Shown piece by piece: positions 42,599-52,299 of a stretch of DNA of 64,000 nt; positions within the stretch are counted from its first letter, which is position 1, and each line of letters starts with the position of its first letter. The translations under genes were made by a program, and so were the position numbers. The notes below the pieces were generated by a model, which saw only the letters and a list, made by a program, of their open reading frames with translations, was not told where the DNA came from and did not search any database. Source of the stretch: Flavobacterium sp. 90 (GTDB lineage Bacteria; Bacteroidota; Bacteroidia; Flavobacteriales; Flavobacteriaceae); assembly GCF_004339525.1 (NCBI RefSeq), contig NZ_SMGE01000001.1, forward strand, positions 930,001-994,000, in the 5' to 3' direction.

Positions 42599-45500
42599 TT
42601 TGATTTTCCTTTTTTTCCTTGTCTTCCTTCTCTTTCTTTTTGGCTCTTTCCTTGCGTAATTTCTCTTCTTTTATCATTTCTTTTTCTGCCGCTGTGCGAT
42701 GAAAAAGCTCTCTGAATTTGTTGTAACTCATCGTGATAATAAACGCAACTCCAGTCTCAATAACCTGACCTTCTACTGCAACCTGATATTCATTTTTTCG
42801 ATAAGCACGAACCATATATCGTCCGTCTTTTGTAAGCTGATAATCCAGCGCTACGTCGCCCGCAATATTCGTACTTTGTTCGTTGGCGCGTTCTTGTCCT
42901 TCAACCGCAAAACTGCTACCTACGGTAACTTTTAATCGATCATCGAGAAGTTTTTTAGAAACACCAACATTCAAATCTGTTCTGTTTTCTCTGCTCCCTG
43001 ACGTATAATCATCCGTAGATTCTAAATCAAATTCTAACTGAACTCCGGTAATTAATTCTCCTGCCAAATCATTTAATTGTTGCGAAAGTATTTTACTCAC
43101 ACTTTGTCTTGCCAAAGATTCTGCACTTGTTCCGCCGCTTTCACTCGCAAACGGATTTTCGCCAATAAATCTATTCAATAATAAAAGCGCAAAAACCTGT
43201 TTGTTTAATTCGGCTGGTTCTTGTCTTAGTTGTTGTAATTTCGTTTGTGTAAGAGACACAACATCTGTAGAAACATCATAATTCCCGTCCGGAAGTACAA
43301 TATCAAATGTAATTTCAGGCTTCAAAAGTTCCCCGTTCATCTTTAATAAAGTCTGAAAAGGAATTTTCTGTTTGTACGTATTTCTAACTGTTGGATTATC
43401 TGTTGGCAATTGGTTTCCAAGTAAATCGATTGGCGCTGCATCTACTTTATAAATCGCTGTAATATTCAAAGTTGCCATTGTTGGCTCACCATTCCAGGTA
43501 ATCGAACTTCCTTTTTGAATATTAAATTTTCGTCGAATCATATTGAAATTCATTTCATATGCACCATCAGAAAACTCATATTTACCGGTTAAAGTTGTTT
43601 TCCCCGAAGGATCGATTCCGCCAATAAGTTCTGCTTCACCTTTTAGATTCAGATAATCACCATTTCCTTTGTCGATAACCAATGTCAATTCCGCCTCTTT
43701 ATCTATCGAAATCGCAACACTCACATCCATCCCAATTAACTGCGATTGATTTAATTTTTGCTGCATTGCCGCAGTCTGTTTCAGATACTGATTGTCTTCA
43801 TCTACAAATTCTACAATTCCTTCACGATCTGCAATCGAAGGATCTGATTGTGGTAAAACAACAGTGAATTTCGTGTCTTTATTTATTTTGATATTTCCGC
43901 CAACGATTGGGTTTGCCAGTGTTCCTTTAATATTTAACTTGCTGTCCAGAATCAAATCTCCATAAAACAAATCATTATCTTTTTCTTTAGAATGTATCGC
44001 TCTAAAATCTTCTGCAACAACGGTTAAACCGAAATCAAAATTGGTATAATCTGCTGATTTAATAGTTCCGTTTATCGTTAATTCATTATCATTTTCATCC
44101 TTGAAAGTAAAACTGTCAAATGTAATTACATCATTTTGAAGCGTAATTTTTTCCTCTTCCGTTTTAAAATATGAATTGAATTTCGTGACTCTGAAACCTG
44201 TATTTTTAAAGTCTAATTCCCCATTTACTTTTGGCGCAGACGCGTTTCCGCTAATTTTGAAATTTCCGGTCAAAAATCCTGTTCCTTCGGTAAGATTTCC
44301 CATACTGAAACCCTGAATACTTTTGATCTTCAATTTGTTAAAATCCAGATTAAAATCCAGATTTCCATCGTCTATTTTATAGTTTCCAGTTAGGTTTACA
44401 TCATTTCCTTCTCCACTTAGCGTAACATTTGCTGCCAATAAATTATTGGTTTTATTATCGACTTTTATTGCAATATCTCCAACAGGTTCTCCTTTAAAAG
44501 CAAATTGATCAACTTTAATATCCGATGTAAAAGTTGGTTTTGTCATTACATTTTCAACCAAAGCATTTCCGTTAATCAAACCTTGCATTAATAGTTGATC
44601 TTTTTTGACGATGTTCATAATCGTCTCAATTTTGAAGTTTACAAAATCAACTTTAAGCGGTGCATTATCCTGATTTCCCTGCGATTGAATTCTAAGTTCA
44701 TTTCCTGAATTTTCTAAGAAAAACTTATTGATATAAAGTCGTTTTCCTCCAAACTCAATGGCATTTTCAGGATCAACATTCCATTTATCATAATTCAGGA
44801 CAAAGTTTTCTGCATCAATTTTGAAGATGTTTTTAGAATCTTCGGCTTTAAAATTTCCTGCAATAAAATATTGTTGTTTGTCTTTTGCATCTTTCACTTC
44901 AAGTGCATAAGTCAAAAGATTATTCTCTACTTTTCCTGATAAACTCGTAAACGGAATCTTCAAAGAACCGCTTTCAATTGTTGCCACAGAAATTGCATAT
45001 TCTAAAGCATTTTCTTTGGCTTCGATATTTATTTTTCCGTCAGAAATAGTGTTATCCGCATATACAATTCTCGGAATCGTTCCTTTTATTTCTAAAGAAT
45101 CTGCAACATTATTGTACTTTCCGGTAATATTAATGGGTTCTAAACCTGTTAATTTCGGAACGAGTTTAAAAAGTATCGGATCATTATCAATCTTTAAAGT
45201 AAATGCCAAACGTTGTTCGTCTGATTCGCCATTTGCTTTCGGATTTTTTAAATCAATATATTTCGAAAGTGACTTTTTTATTGCCGCCGTTAATGTTGTC
45301 AGTTTGTATTTTCCGTCAACTTCTGCTTTTAAAAACTGAGACGAAATTTTGATATTATTTCGATTATTATCTGCGAAAGCAATTATTCGCATAGAATCCA
45401 AAACGATTGGTTCTGCGTCTTGCAAAATCTGAATGTTCGAAAGAAACACTTTTCCATTTAGAAAATCTGGATTACTATTGGCAATATCTGCATCTATATT

Positions 45501-47663
45501 TCCGCGCAATTTCATTGGTCCGGCATGAAGATTCAGCTTTTCTAAATCGGCAATATCAAGGTTTAATTTTAATTTTATTGAAGGATACTTTTCTTGTGTA
45601 TTTCCGCTCGCAACCAAGTCAAAATTTAAGTTTGGATCTTGCATTCCTGATTTTACATCGAATGAACCGTTTGCGATATTTCCTTTTAAAGCTAAATCTT
45701 TATACGTGTATTTATTGAAAACTGCTTTCTGAACCAAACCGTCAAATTGTGCCTGAGCCGTTTTTGGATCTAAACCTTTGCCTTTTACTTTCGCTTTAAG
45801 CGTAATTTTTCCAATCGAATCATTTTTGATTAATCGTCCCAAATCAAAATCTAACAAATAAACCGTCGCGTCGTATTTCTCTTTTTTCTTAATACGCTGA
45901 TCAAATAAAGCATCAATTTTGGCATTTCCGAAGCTGCTGTTTAAAGCCAAATTGGTTTTGAAATTCTGAACTGAACCTTTAAATTTTCCACTTAAATTAA
46001 GTTGAGAAGGCAACTGAATATTCTTCGGAATTGTTCCCGCCGGTACAAACGAATAAATGTCTTTTGAAGTACTTGAAAGTTTTTTAATATCTAAATCATA
46101 ATACGCTTTTTGTGCATCAGGCAAACCTTTTATTTTCCCCGAAAGGGCAACTTTTGTAGTTCCAATTCCGCTCATTTCGAATTGCGGAATATTCAAATCT
46201 TTGATTTTTCCGCTCAAGCGTGTGTTCAAATATAGAATTGCATTTGGATTACTCTTAAACGGATTCGTTTTTTGCAAATCGGGAACAAAAAGCAAAATGT
46301 CTCTAAACCCAATTTTTGATTGTTTTAGATTTGCGTCTAAAGTAAGGTTTCCTAAATCTTTAGAAATCGAGGCAATCGAAGAATAAGAAACTTTGGCTTT
46401 ATCCTGAAGTAATGTTTGCGGCGTTTTTAAATATAAATCATTCAAATACGCATTTTTAGGTCCGTAAAAGAAGTCTGTTTTTAAAGACTGAATTTGCAAT
46501 CCGCTTTTATCATTTACAGTTAATGCTTTTATATTTCCTGAAATTGTATCGTTTCCATAATACAATTTTTCAGCTTTAAAATTGAATTTATCCAAATCCA
46601 TATGGCTGTAATCAATTCCTTTTGAAACGGGTTTTGATTGCATATCATCAAATTTGAAAGCAATATTTTCTAAATTAACATCTGCCAATTTCACTTTCCA
46701 ACCAGCTTGTTTTATTGCTGTTGTATCTAAATTTGGCGCTTGAATTTGTTTGTCTTTTGCTCCTAAACGTAAGTTTCCTTTTAGATTTTTTAATTCGAAA
46801 GAATCAAAATCCAAAAGCTGATTATTCAAATCTATCTTATTTACTGATAAATCTAAATTGCCCAGTTTTATTCCCGAATCTAATTTGGAATCTTTATTGT
46901 CATAAGCAATATCAATTTTTGACAAACTGATTTTGCCTAATTTTAAATTGAAATCTGTTCTTTTCGAAATTGTATCAACGGTTTTCACCGAAACTTCAGC
47001 AATTTTCTCTACAACATCTTGATTTAAAACTACTTTTAATCCTTTTAAATCAATATTTGGAATATCAAAATCCATTTTATCCAAATCGAATTCTTTGAAT
47101 TTCGTATCAAAATGTGTAAGGTTTACCCGAACATCATTTTTAGAAAAATCGTCTTTAAAATTAAAATTCACGTTATCAAGATCAACTTTGACAACTGATA
47201 TTTTGAATGGTTTACTATTCGGATCGTCGACTTTTGGTTCTTTTGATTCAAACGCTTTTATGATATAATCGAAGTTGAAAACGCCGTCTTTATTTCTGGA
47301 AATATTAGCTTTGACATTTTCCAATGCAACCGAATTGATTTCTAATTCGCTACTTACCAATTTAAATAAATCGACATCGAGTTGTAAACGTTTACCTGCC
47401 AATAAAGTATCTTTTTTTTGATCTTCAAAATAAAAACCTTCAAGAACTACATCTTTAGGAAATTCTATCGAAATGTGATCTAAAGAAACTTTGGTTTTGA
47501 TTTTGCCTTGCAGATAGGTAATCGCTTTGTCTTTTACATAATTTTGAACGGAAGGAACCTGAATCAAAACAATCAGCAATAATAAAAGTACGATAATAGA
47601 AGCCACGCACCAAAGAAGTACACGTAGTGTTTTTTTAAGAAAATGAATGGGTTTCTTATTCAT
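42573..47663 (-). CDS. tamB: TamB: translocation and assembly module inner-membrane-anchored protein
   Basis: 1696 residues, larger than the E. coli protein. One N-terminal membrane anchor (VLLWCVASIIVLLLLLIVLI) is followed by a very long repeated beta-helix-like region spanning the periplasm. The C-terminal third shows the DUF490/TamB signature: TLTGKYEFSDGAYEMNFNMIRRKFNIQKGSSITWNGEP and later LNVGVSKKLLDDRLKVTVGSSF, then the Lys/Glu-rich tail (EKLRKERAKKKEKEDKEKKE). TamB and TamL work as a pair between inner and outer membrane. It is the first gene of the two-gene operon; no clear promoter found. Confidence 0.94.
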   Translation of the reverse strand: MNKKPIHFLKKTLRVLLWCVASIIVLLLLLIVLIQVPSVQNYVKDKAITYLQGKIKTKVSLDHISIEFPKDVVLEGFYFEDQKKDTLLAGKRLQLDVDLFKLVSSELEINSVALENVKANISRNKDGVFNFDYIIKAFESKEPKVDDPNSKPFKISVVKVDLDNVNFNFKDDFSKNDVRVNLTHFDTKFKEFDLDKMDFDIPNIDLKGLKVVLNQDVVEKIAEVSVKTVDTISKRTDFNLKLGKISLSKIDIAYDNKDSKLDSGIKLGNLDLSVNKIDLNNQLLDFDSFELKNLKGNLRLGAKDKQIQAPNLDTTAIKQAGWKVKLADVNLENIAFKFDDMQSKPVSKGIDYSHMDLDKFNFKAEKLYYGNDTISGNIKALTVNDKSGLQIQSLKTDFFYGPKNAYLNDLYLKTPQTLLQDKAKVSYSSIASISKDLGNLTLDANLKQSKIGFRDILLFVPDLQKTNPFKSNPNAILYLNTRLSGKIKDLNIPQFEMSGIGTTKVALSGKIKGLPDAQKAYYDLDIKKLSSTSKDIYSFVPAGTIPKNIQLPSQLNLSGKFKGSVQNFKTNLALNSSFGNAKIDALFDQRIKKKEKYDATVYLLDFDLGRLIKNDSIGKITLKAKVKGKGLDPKTAQAQFDGLVQKAVFNKYTYKDLALKGNIANGSFDVKSGMQDPNLNFDLVASGNTQEKYPSIKLKLNLDIADLEKLNLHAGPMKLRGNIDADIANSNPDFLNGKVFLSNIQILQDAEPIVLDSMRIIAFADNNRNNIKISSQFLKAEVDGKYKLTTLTAAIKKSLSKYIDLKNPKANGESDEQRLAFTLKIDNDPILFKLVPKLTGLEPINITGKYNNVADSLEIKGTIPRIVYADNTISDGKINIEAKENALEYAISVATIESGSLKIPFTSLSGKVENNLLTYALEVKDAKDKQQYFIAGNFKAEDSKNIFKIDAENFVLNYDKWNVDPENAIEFGGKRLYINKFFLENSGNELRIQSQGNQDNAPLKVDFVNFKIETIMNIVKKDQLLMQGLINGNALVENVMTKPTFTSDIKVDQFAFKGEPVGDIAIKVDNKTNNLLAANVTLSGEGNDVNLTGNYKIDDGNLDFNLDFNKLKIKSIQGFSMGNLTEGTGFLTGNFKISGNASAPKVNGELDFKNTGFRVTKFNSYFKTEEEKITLQNDVITFDSFTFKDENDNELTINGTIKSADYTNFDFGLTVVAEDFRAIHSKEKDNDLFYGDLILDSKLNIKGTLANPIVGGNIKINKDTKFTVVLPQSDPSIADREGIVEFVDEDNQYLKQTAAMQQKLNQSQLIGMDVSVAISIDKEAELTLVIDKGNGDYLNLKGEAELIGGIDPSGKTTLTGKYEFSDGAYEMNFNMIRRKFNIQKGSSITWNGEPTMATLNITAIYKVDAAPIDLLGNQLPTDNPTVRNTYKQKIPFQTLLKMNGELLKPEITFDIVLPDGNYDVSTDVVSLTQTKLQQLRQEPAELNKQVFALLLLNRFIGENPFASESGGTSAESLARQSVSKILSQQLNDLAGELITGVQLEFDLESTDDYTSGSRENRTDLNVGVSKKLLDDRLKVTVGSSFAVEGQERANEQSTNIAGDVALDYQLTKDGRYMVRAYRKNEYQVAVEGQVIETGVAFIITMSYNKFRELFHRTAAEKEMIKEEKLRKERAKKKEKEDKEKKENQIEGNEQKT

Positions 47664-47965
47664 ACGTCAATAAAACACGTTAGATTAAAGTTGCGTTATT
47701 ATAAAGCTGTATTTATACAGTTTACAAAATTGAAAAAATTAAACTTTAACAATTTACACAATTACACGCAATTATTCTAAAATTTCAGGTACAAATAATT
47801 ATTTTCTTACTTTTTGATTTGCCACGAAAGCGCAGAGACGCAAAGAAAAAGGATACGAATTTAAAAGACTTGGCGTCTTCGCGACTTTGCGCGCAATTTT
47901 CGCCAATACTTTAAAAAAACTTAAAAAACAATCTCGCAAAGTCGCGAAGTCGCAAAGAATATTTT
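47664..47965. repeat. Spacer with CGCAAAGTCGCGAAG-type repeats
   Basis: 302 bases between TamB and the GSCFA gene. The first about 155 are plain AT-rich. From 47821 several units of the GCAAAGACGCAAAG family occur in both orientations, one complete 28-base copy being 47930-47957, which lies just after the GSCFA stop and may be its 3' end. Confidence 0.75.
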
Positions 47966-48937
47966 TTAAAACTTAATATGAGACCATTTCTCTTCTATAA
48001 CCGTGATTTTTTGATGAAGTTTGGCTAAGAATTTCTGATGTTGTTCTGATTCCGGATTGAAGCTTCGATGGCGCAAACTTTTTTGAATTTCTTCGATTTC
48101 CTGCATCGTCGGAATACTGTTTTCAGAAATATAGTTTTCACTGAATTTATGCCAGATATAATCGATTGCTACTTGATTTGGATGTAGCATATCTTCGGAA
48201 TAAAAGCGATAATCACGAAGTTCGTCCATCATGATTTCGTAAGACGGAAAATAATTATGAATTATATCCCGAAGCTTCGGGAGTGAATTATGAATCTTTA
48301 AAACTTGGTGAAGTCCGGCAAACAAATGTGATTTACTTAATTGATTTTCTGCAAATCCGTCTTTTATATGTCGAACAGGAGAAACGGTAAAAATGAAATT
48401 TACATTCGGGTTCAAAACCTGAATCAAATCTATTGTATTCTGGATGCTTTTCTGAATTACTTCAACCGATAATAACTCTTTTTCAAATTGTTTTTGAGGA
48501 ACTTTATGGCAATTTGCCACAATCTGATCGTTTTCGATATTTCGATAAACCCAGGAAGTTCCATAAGTTATAATAATGTGCGAAGCTTCCTTTAATTGTT
48601 TACTGGTTTCTGTAATTGCTTTATTTAATGTTTCCAGCAATTCTTCCCGATCAGAATTACTTAAATCCGAATGTACTTCATAACTGTGCCAACGCTCATT
48701 ATAAAAGAAAACATCTTTCTCTGTATAGAATTCCTGTTTAATGATTCGGCTAATAATTTTCTCGATCGAAACCGGATTAAAAATAATCCCAAACGGATTT
48801 GTTGTGTTTTGAAACTTAAAATAGTCGAATTTCTCCGCCATATTTTCGGCAAAACAAGAACCAAATGACACTACTTTTGAGTTATAATCAATAGGATTAT
48901 TAGCTTTTGAAATTGGTATTTGGGTTCTGAATTGCAT
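47966..48937 (-). CDS. GSCFA-domain protein with a 33 bp in-frame palindrome insertion
   Basis: 323 residues from the ATG at 48937; a longer frame adds ten residues of weak support. SKVVSFGSCFAENMAEKF (about 20-37) is the GSCFA signature, an SGNH-hydrolase-like fold with the Ser in GSC. Also ITYGTSWVYRN, NFIFTVSPVRHIKDGF, FPSYEIMMDELRDYRFYSEDMLHPN. Substrate unknown; the family is linked to esterase or acyl-transfer roles by fold only. Between KIHN and YFPSYE the protein carries SLPKLRDIIHN, an 11-residue segment read through the palindrome at 48267-48282; see the separate entry. Confidence 0.88.
   Translation of the reverse strand: MQFRTQIPISKANNPIDYNSKVVSFGSCFAENMAEKFDYFKFQNTTNPFGIIFNPVSIEKIISRIIKQEFYTEKDVFFYNERWHSYEVHSDLSNSDREELLETLNKAITETSKQLKEASHIIITYGTSWVYRNIENDQIVANCHKVPQKQFEKELLSVEVIQKSIQNTIDLIQVLNPNVNFIFTVSPVRHIKDGFAENQLSKSHLFAGLHQVLKIHNSLPKLRDIIHNYFPSYEIMMDELRDYRFYSEDMLHPNQVAIDYIWHKFSENYISENSIPTMQEIEEIQKSLRHRSFNPESEQHQKFLAKLHQKITVIEEKWSHIKF
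48253..48295. repeat. 33 bp in-frame duplication with 16 bp palindrome inside the GSCFA gene
   Basis: The palindrome TCCCGAAGCTTCGGGA (48267-48282) is perfect. It is flanked by direct repeats AATTATGAAT at 48253-48262 and 48286-48295, exactly 33 bases apart, so reading frame is kept. The same palindrome, with one or two changes, lies in intergenic DNA at 29183-29198 and 39359-39374. Confidence 0.8.
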
Positions 48938-48980
48938 GTCGTTTATTTTAAACACGAATTTCACCAATTTTTACCAATAA

Positions 48981-49012
48981 AAAAACCAAATACAAGAAAG
49001 TATTTGGTTTTT
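48981..49012 (-). terminator. Rho-independent terminator after the lipoprotein gene at 49037
   Basis: AAAAACCAAATAC (48981-48993) pairs perfectly with GTATTTGGTTTTT (49000-49012). On the minus strand the U-run follows, 24 bases past the lipoprotein stop. Confidence 0.87.
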
Positions 49013-49036
49013 GATATAATTTCGAAATTGGATTCC

Positions 49037-49828
49037 TTAATAAGTATATTCTATTTCATATTCTATTGATTTTCCGTCACCCGCAAATGATGTTTGTTTC
49101 GTTGGAAAATCTTTATCATTATAAATATAATTGCTTAAATAAACAGATGTATCAGGCGAATCACTATCTACTCTTTTAATTTTCGATATGTTGTTACGCG
49201 AAATTTCTGTTTCTTTCAATAATAGATCTAAACCTAAAATATTTTTTAAAGGATTATTTTTAGTATCATATTCATACGTTCTTGTCGATGTAGAAACTCC
49301 TCTGACATTTTTGTCTTCAATAAGATTACCTTCTTTATAAGTAAAAGTTCCTTCGCTGATCTTTTTTTCAATTTGCGTATCTGCATCAACTTCGTAATCA
49401 ATATATGAAATCAAATTATTAGAAACATGCGTATAAATTGTTTTGCCAATATATGTTCCGTTAGGATATTGAGGCGTGAAATATTCTCTTGTAATTCTGG
49501 TTTTTAATTTTCCGTTTTCATAAGTATATTCAGCTTCCATATCTTTAGTTTCTAAACCTTTAGAATCAATATCAAATAATTGCTGCTTGGTAATAAAATT
49601 TCCTGTATATGTAAAAAGTGCTTTTGAACGTACTGATATGCTACTTACAATTTTGTTCCCGTCATAAGTTATAGTGTTTTTAGTATTTGTACCCAAATCT
49701 GGTGAAGGATAGCTATAAGTAATTGTTTTAGGCAAGATAGATGTATCTTCTGAAGAATTATTATCATCATTTGAACATGATGTAAGTACTAAAGTAAAAG
49801 CGCTAAAAAGCAATAAAAGGTTTTTCAT
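49037..49828 (-). CDS. Hypothetical lipoprotein with strand-turn repeats
   Basis: 263 residues from the ATG at 49828, which gives a good lipoprotein signal peptide (MKNLLLLFSAFTLVLTSC). The upstream in-frame Met at 49894 is rejected because it would bury the signal peptide. After a Ser/Asn/Asp linker the protein consists of short repeated beta hairpins (NTITYDGNKIVSSISV, AEYTYENGKLKTRI, GTFTYKEGNLIEDKN, RTYEYDTKNNPLKN) resembling RHS/YD-type units. Envelope-anchored; function unknown. Own -7 box at 49854. Confidence 0.72.
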   Translation of the reverse strand: MKNLLLLFSAFTLVLTSCSNDDNNSSEDTSILPKTITYSYPSPDLGTNTKNTITYDGNKIVSSISVRSKALFTYTGNFITKQQLFDIDSKGLETKDMEAEYTYENGKLKTRITREYFTPQYPNGTYIGKTIYTHVSNNLISYIDYEVDADTQIEKKISEGTFTYKEGNLIEDKNVRGVSTSTRTYEYDTKNNPLKNILGLDLLLKETEISRNNISKIKRVDSDSPDTSVYLSNYIYNDKDFPTKQTSFAGDGKSIEYEIEYTY

Positions 49829-49853
49829 TTTTTGGAATTTGTTTTTGGTCGAG

Positions 49854-49861
49854 CAAATATA
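49854..49861 (-). promoter_or_regulatory. Candidate -7 box (TATATTTG) for the lipoprotein gene
   Basis: An exact TAnnTTTG match on the minus strand, 25 bases before the ATG at 49828. Confidence 0.47.
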
Positions 49862-49997
49862 ATTGAAATTGTTTCGATTAAGAGATTTAAACAATCTTTA
49901 ATATCTAATAGCAAACAACATAGGCAAGAAATTATCTTAGTCAAAAAATTTACATTTTTAATAACTAAAAGCCACTTTATAGCGTCAAACTATTCAC

Positions 49998-50005
49998 TAC
50001 TTTTG
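49998..50005 (+). promoter_or_regulatory. -7 box (TACTTTTG) for the ABC transporter gene
   Basis: An exact TAnnTTTG match followed by CA, 26 bases before the ATG at 50032. Confidence 0.55.
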
Positions 50006-50031
50006 CATCTGCAATAAATTTAAACTCACAC

Positions 50032-51777
50032 ATGAAATTACTATATTCTTATATAATCAAACACAAAATGCTTTTGTTTTTTGCGTTGATTATGGCCTCC
50101 ATCAACATTTGTTTCAGCTTATCAGACTCTGTAATAACCGGTAAATTAATGCAGGATTGCGGTGTTGGTTTGCATAAATATGCCGGAAACGAAATGGGTT
50201 TTATAAAATCTTTATCATTCTGGTTGGGTCTTTCGCTTGGTGCTGCGATGATTTCCAGAATCACCAAAAATTTTCAGGATTACTTTACCAATGTCGTTAT
50301 TCAGCGAACTGGTGCACAAATGTATACTGACGGAATTAAAAAATCTCTTGATTTACCATTTGCTGAATTCGAAGATCAACGAAGCGGCGAAACATTAAGC
50401 AAACTGACGAAAGTACGCTCTGATTCTGAAAAACTAATTACGCTTTCGATTTCTTTAATCTTTCAAACCATTATCGGATTCATATTCGTTATCGTTTATG
50501 TTGCCCGAATTGATTATCGTATTTCGATTATCTTTTTGATTACGGCTCCAATTATTGCTTTGATTAGTTCTTATTTGGGAAAAAAAATAAAAATCGTTTC
50601 TCGAAAAATTGTCAATCAAACCAATGCTTTGGCAGGTTCTACAACAGAAAGTTTAAGAAATATCGAGCTTGTAAAAAGTCTTGGATTAACTTATCAGGAA
50701 GAAAAACGTCTAAATTTAAATACGTTTAAAATTCTACAGCTTGAATTAGAGAAAATCCGTTTTATCAGAAGTTTGAGTTTTATTCAGGGAACAACTGTTC
50801 ACTTTTTACGAACTTGTGTCGTTTTTACTTTGTATTATTTCTTGTTTGGAAATAAAATTATCGTTGGTGATTTACTAACAATGGTATTCTTTACTTTCTT
50901 CATTTTTGGACCTTTACAGGAATTAGGAAATTTCATTATCGCTTTGAATGAAACCAAAGTTTCAATGGAAAACTTCAAAACCTTATTAAGTGCTCCAAAA
51001 GAATTTCGTCCTAAAAATCCAAAACATGTTGGAGCAATTCAGTCTTTGCTTTTTAAAGATGTAAGTTTCCAACATAAAACTGCAAAATTTAAGGCTGTAG
51101 AAAACATAAATTTCGACATTAAACAAGGTGAAACAGTTGCTTTTGTTGGCCCGTCCGGTTCCGGGAAAACAACTTTGGTAAAATTATTAGTTGGTTTATA
51201 CACGCCTGCCGAAGGAAAAGTTCTTTATAACAAAATTGATTCTACCGAAATTGATTTGCTCGATTTAAGAAAACAATTAGGTTTTGTAACTCAGGATGCG
51301 CAATTATTCTCGGGAACAATCCGTGAGAATTTATTATTCGTAAAACCTAATGCAACCGACGAAGATTTATATGATGCATTAAAACGTGCAAGTTGCGAAA
51401 AACTGCTTCAACGCGCAGAAGATGGTTTAAACACAACAATTGGCGAAGGCGGAATTAAAGTTTCGGGTGGTGAAAAACAACGTTTATCTATTGCACGTGC
51501 GATTCTTAGAAATCCGAATTTATTGATTTTTGATGAAGCAACTTCTGCATTAGATTCTATTACTGAAGAAGAAATTAATGCTACAATCAGAAATATATCA
51601 GATCAAAACAGAATCACCGTTTTAATCGCCCACAGATTATCAACGGTAATGCACGCCGATAAAATATTTGTATTAGAACAAGGTAAAATTATCGAGCAAG
51701 GTAAACACGAAGATTTAATTGCTGAGAAAGGTTTGTATTACGCTATGTGGCGTCAGCAAATTGGCGAACGTAAATAA
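50032..51777 (+). CDS. ABC transporter with fused membrane and ATPase domains (exporter type)
   Basis: 581 residues. Six membrane helices make up the first about 310 residues. The nucleotide-binding domain follows with Walker A GPSGSGKTT, Q-loop region LGFVTQDAQLFSGTIREN, signature VSGGEKQR, Walker B LLIFDEATSALD and switch AHRLSTV. As a half-transporter it should work as a homodimer in the inner membrane and pump out lipid, peptide or drug; the substrate cannot be read. Monocistronic. The stop codon is followed after ten bases by the inverted-repeat end of the GxxExxY cassette, which supplies its terminator hairpin. Confidence 0.94.
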   Translation: MKLLYSYIIKHKMLLFFALIMASINICFSLSDSVITGKLMQDCGVGLHKYAGNEMGFIKSLSFWLGLSLGAAMISRITKNFQDYFTNVVIQRTGAQMYTDGIKKSLDLPFAEFEDQRSGETLSKLTKVRSDSEKLITLSISLIFQTIIGFIFVIVYVARIDYRISIIFLITAPIIALISSYLGKKIKIVSRKIVNQTNALAGSTTESLRNIELVKSLGLTYQEEKRLNLNTFKILQLELEKIRFIRSLSFIQGTTVHFLRTCVVFTLYYFLFGNKIIVGDLLTMVFFTFFIFGPLQELGNFIIALNETKVSMENFKTLLSAPKEFRPKNPKHVGAIQSLLFKDVSFQHKTAKFKAVENINFDIKQGETVAFVGPSGSGKTTLVKLLVGLYTPAEGKVLYNKIDSTEIDLLDLRKQLGFVTQDAQLFSGTIRENLLFVKPNATDEDLYDALKRASCEKLLQRAEDGLNTTIGEGGIKVSGGEKQRLSIARAILRNPNLLIFDEATSALDSITEEEINATIRNISDQNRITVLIAHRLSTVMHADKIFVLEQGKIIEQGKHEDLIAEKGLYYAMWRQQIGERK

Positions 51778-51787
51778 GTTTTTTTTT

Positions 51788-51845
51788 AATCTCGCAAAGA
51801 CGCAAAGTCGCAAAGTTTTTCTTTAATTCTTTGCGACTTTTTTTA
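51788..51845 (+). repeat. Left end of the GxxExxY cassette; doubles as terminator of the ABC gene
   Basis: A 28-base block (51788-51815, starting AATCTCGCAAAGACGCAAAG), 13 bases of spacer, then CTTTGCGAC and seven T. 51804-51815 pairs with 51829-51840 to make a hairpin with a T-tail. The reverse complement of the right end (52300-52354) matches at 27 of 28 bases in the first block and 16 of 16 in the last. Confidence 0.85.
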
Positions 51846-51869
51846 TTACTAAGTTTTTAAGTTTAAAAG

Positions 51870-52247
51870 CTAGAGATTTGAAACTACTCTTTTGATACCA
51901 AGTTTTATTATTGGAACATTAAAATTAATTAATAATCCTAATTTCATTTTCGTGATTTTGAGATAAGTCAAAACTTGCTTTGCGTGAACATCTGAAATTT
52001 TTTCAATTGATTTGATTTCTAAGATCACCTTATTTTCAACTATTAAATCTGCTCTAAAACCAATATCTAAGTTTATTTGATCCCAAATAACAGGAAGCAC
52101 TTTTTGTCTTTCTACATTCAAACCTCTCTTTGTCAATTCATGATGCAGAATCGCCTCATAAACAGATTCTAACAATCCTGGACCAAGTTTTACATGGATT
52201 TTATAACATACATCGACTACAATAGCTGAAATTTCATTTTCTGTCAT
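51870..52247 (-). CDS. GxxExxY protein (PD-(D/E)XK nuclease-like)
   Basis: 125 residues. GLLESVY (residues 24-30) is the family signature. A nuclease-like active site is intact: FRADLIV with Asp67, then LEIKS with Glu77 and Lys79, and a helix with HAKQVLTYL (Gln91). This matches the PD-(D/E)XK fold of the PDDEXK_3 family, whose members are small, often multi-copy and without an assigned role. No signal peptide, so cytoplasmic. It sits between convergent ABC and alaS genes inside inverted repeats. No -7 box was recognised upstream; transcription may depend on the right repeat end. Confidence 0.88.
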   Translation of the reverse strand: MTENEISAIVVDVCYKIHVKLGPGLLESVYEAILHHELTKRGLNVERQKVLPVIWDQINLDIGFRADLIVENKVILEIKSIEKISDVHAKQVLTYLKITKMKLGLLINFNVPIIKLGIKRVVSNL

Positions 52248-52299
52248 TTTCTCTTTTTATAAATTTAAAGAAAAAGCTTACATAAAAATTATTAAACTT

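Noticed and set aside
42369..42659. Hydrophobic frame antisense to tamL/tamB
   Set aside because: It is the shadow of the Lys-rich TamB tail and the TamL signal peptide read on the other strand.
45016..45339. 107-codon frame antisense to tamB
   Set aside because: It lies wholly inside tamB and has no start context or family pattern.
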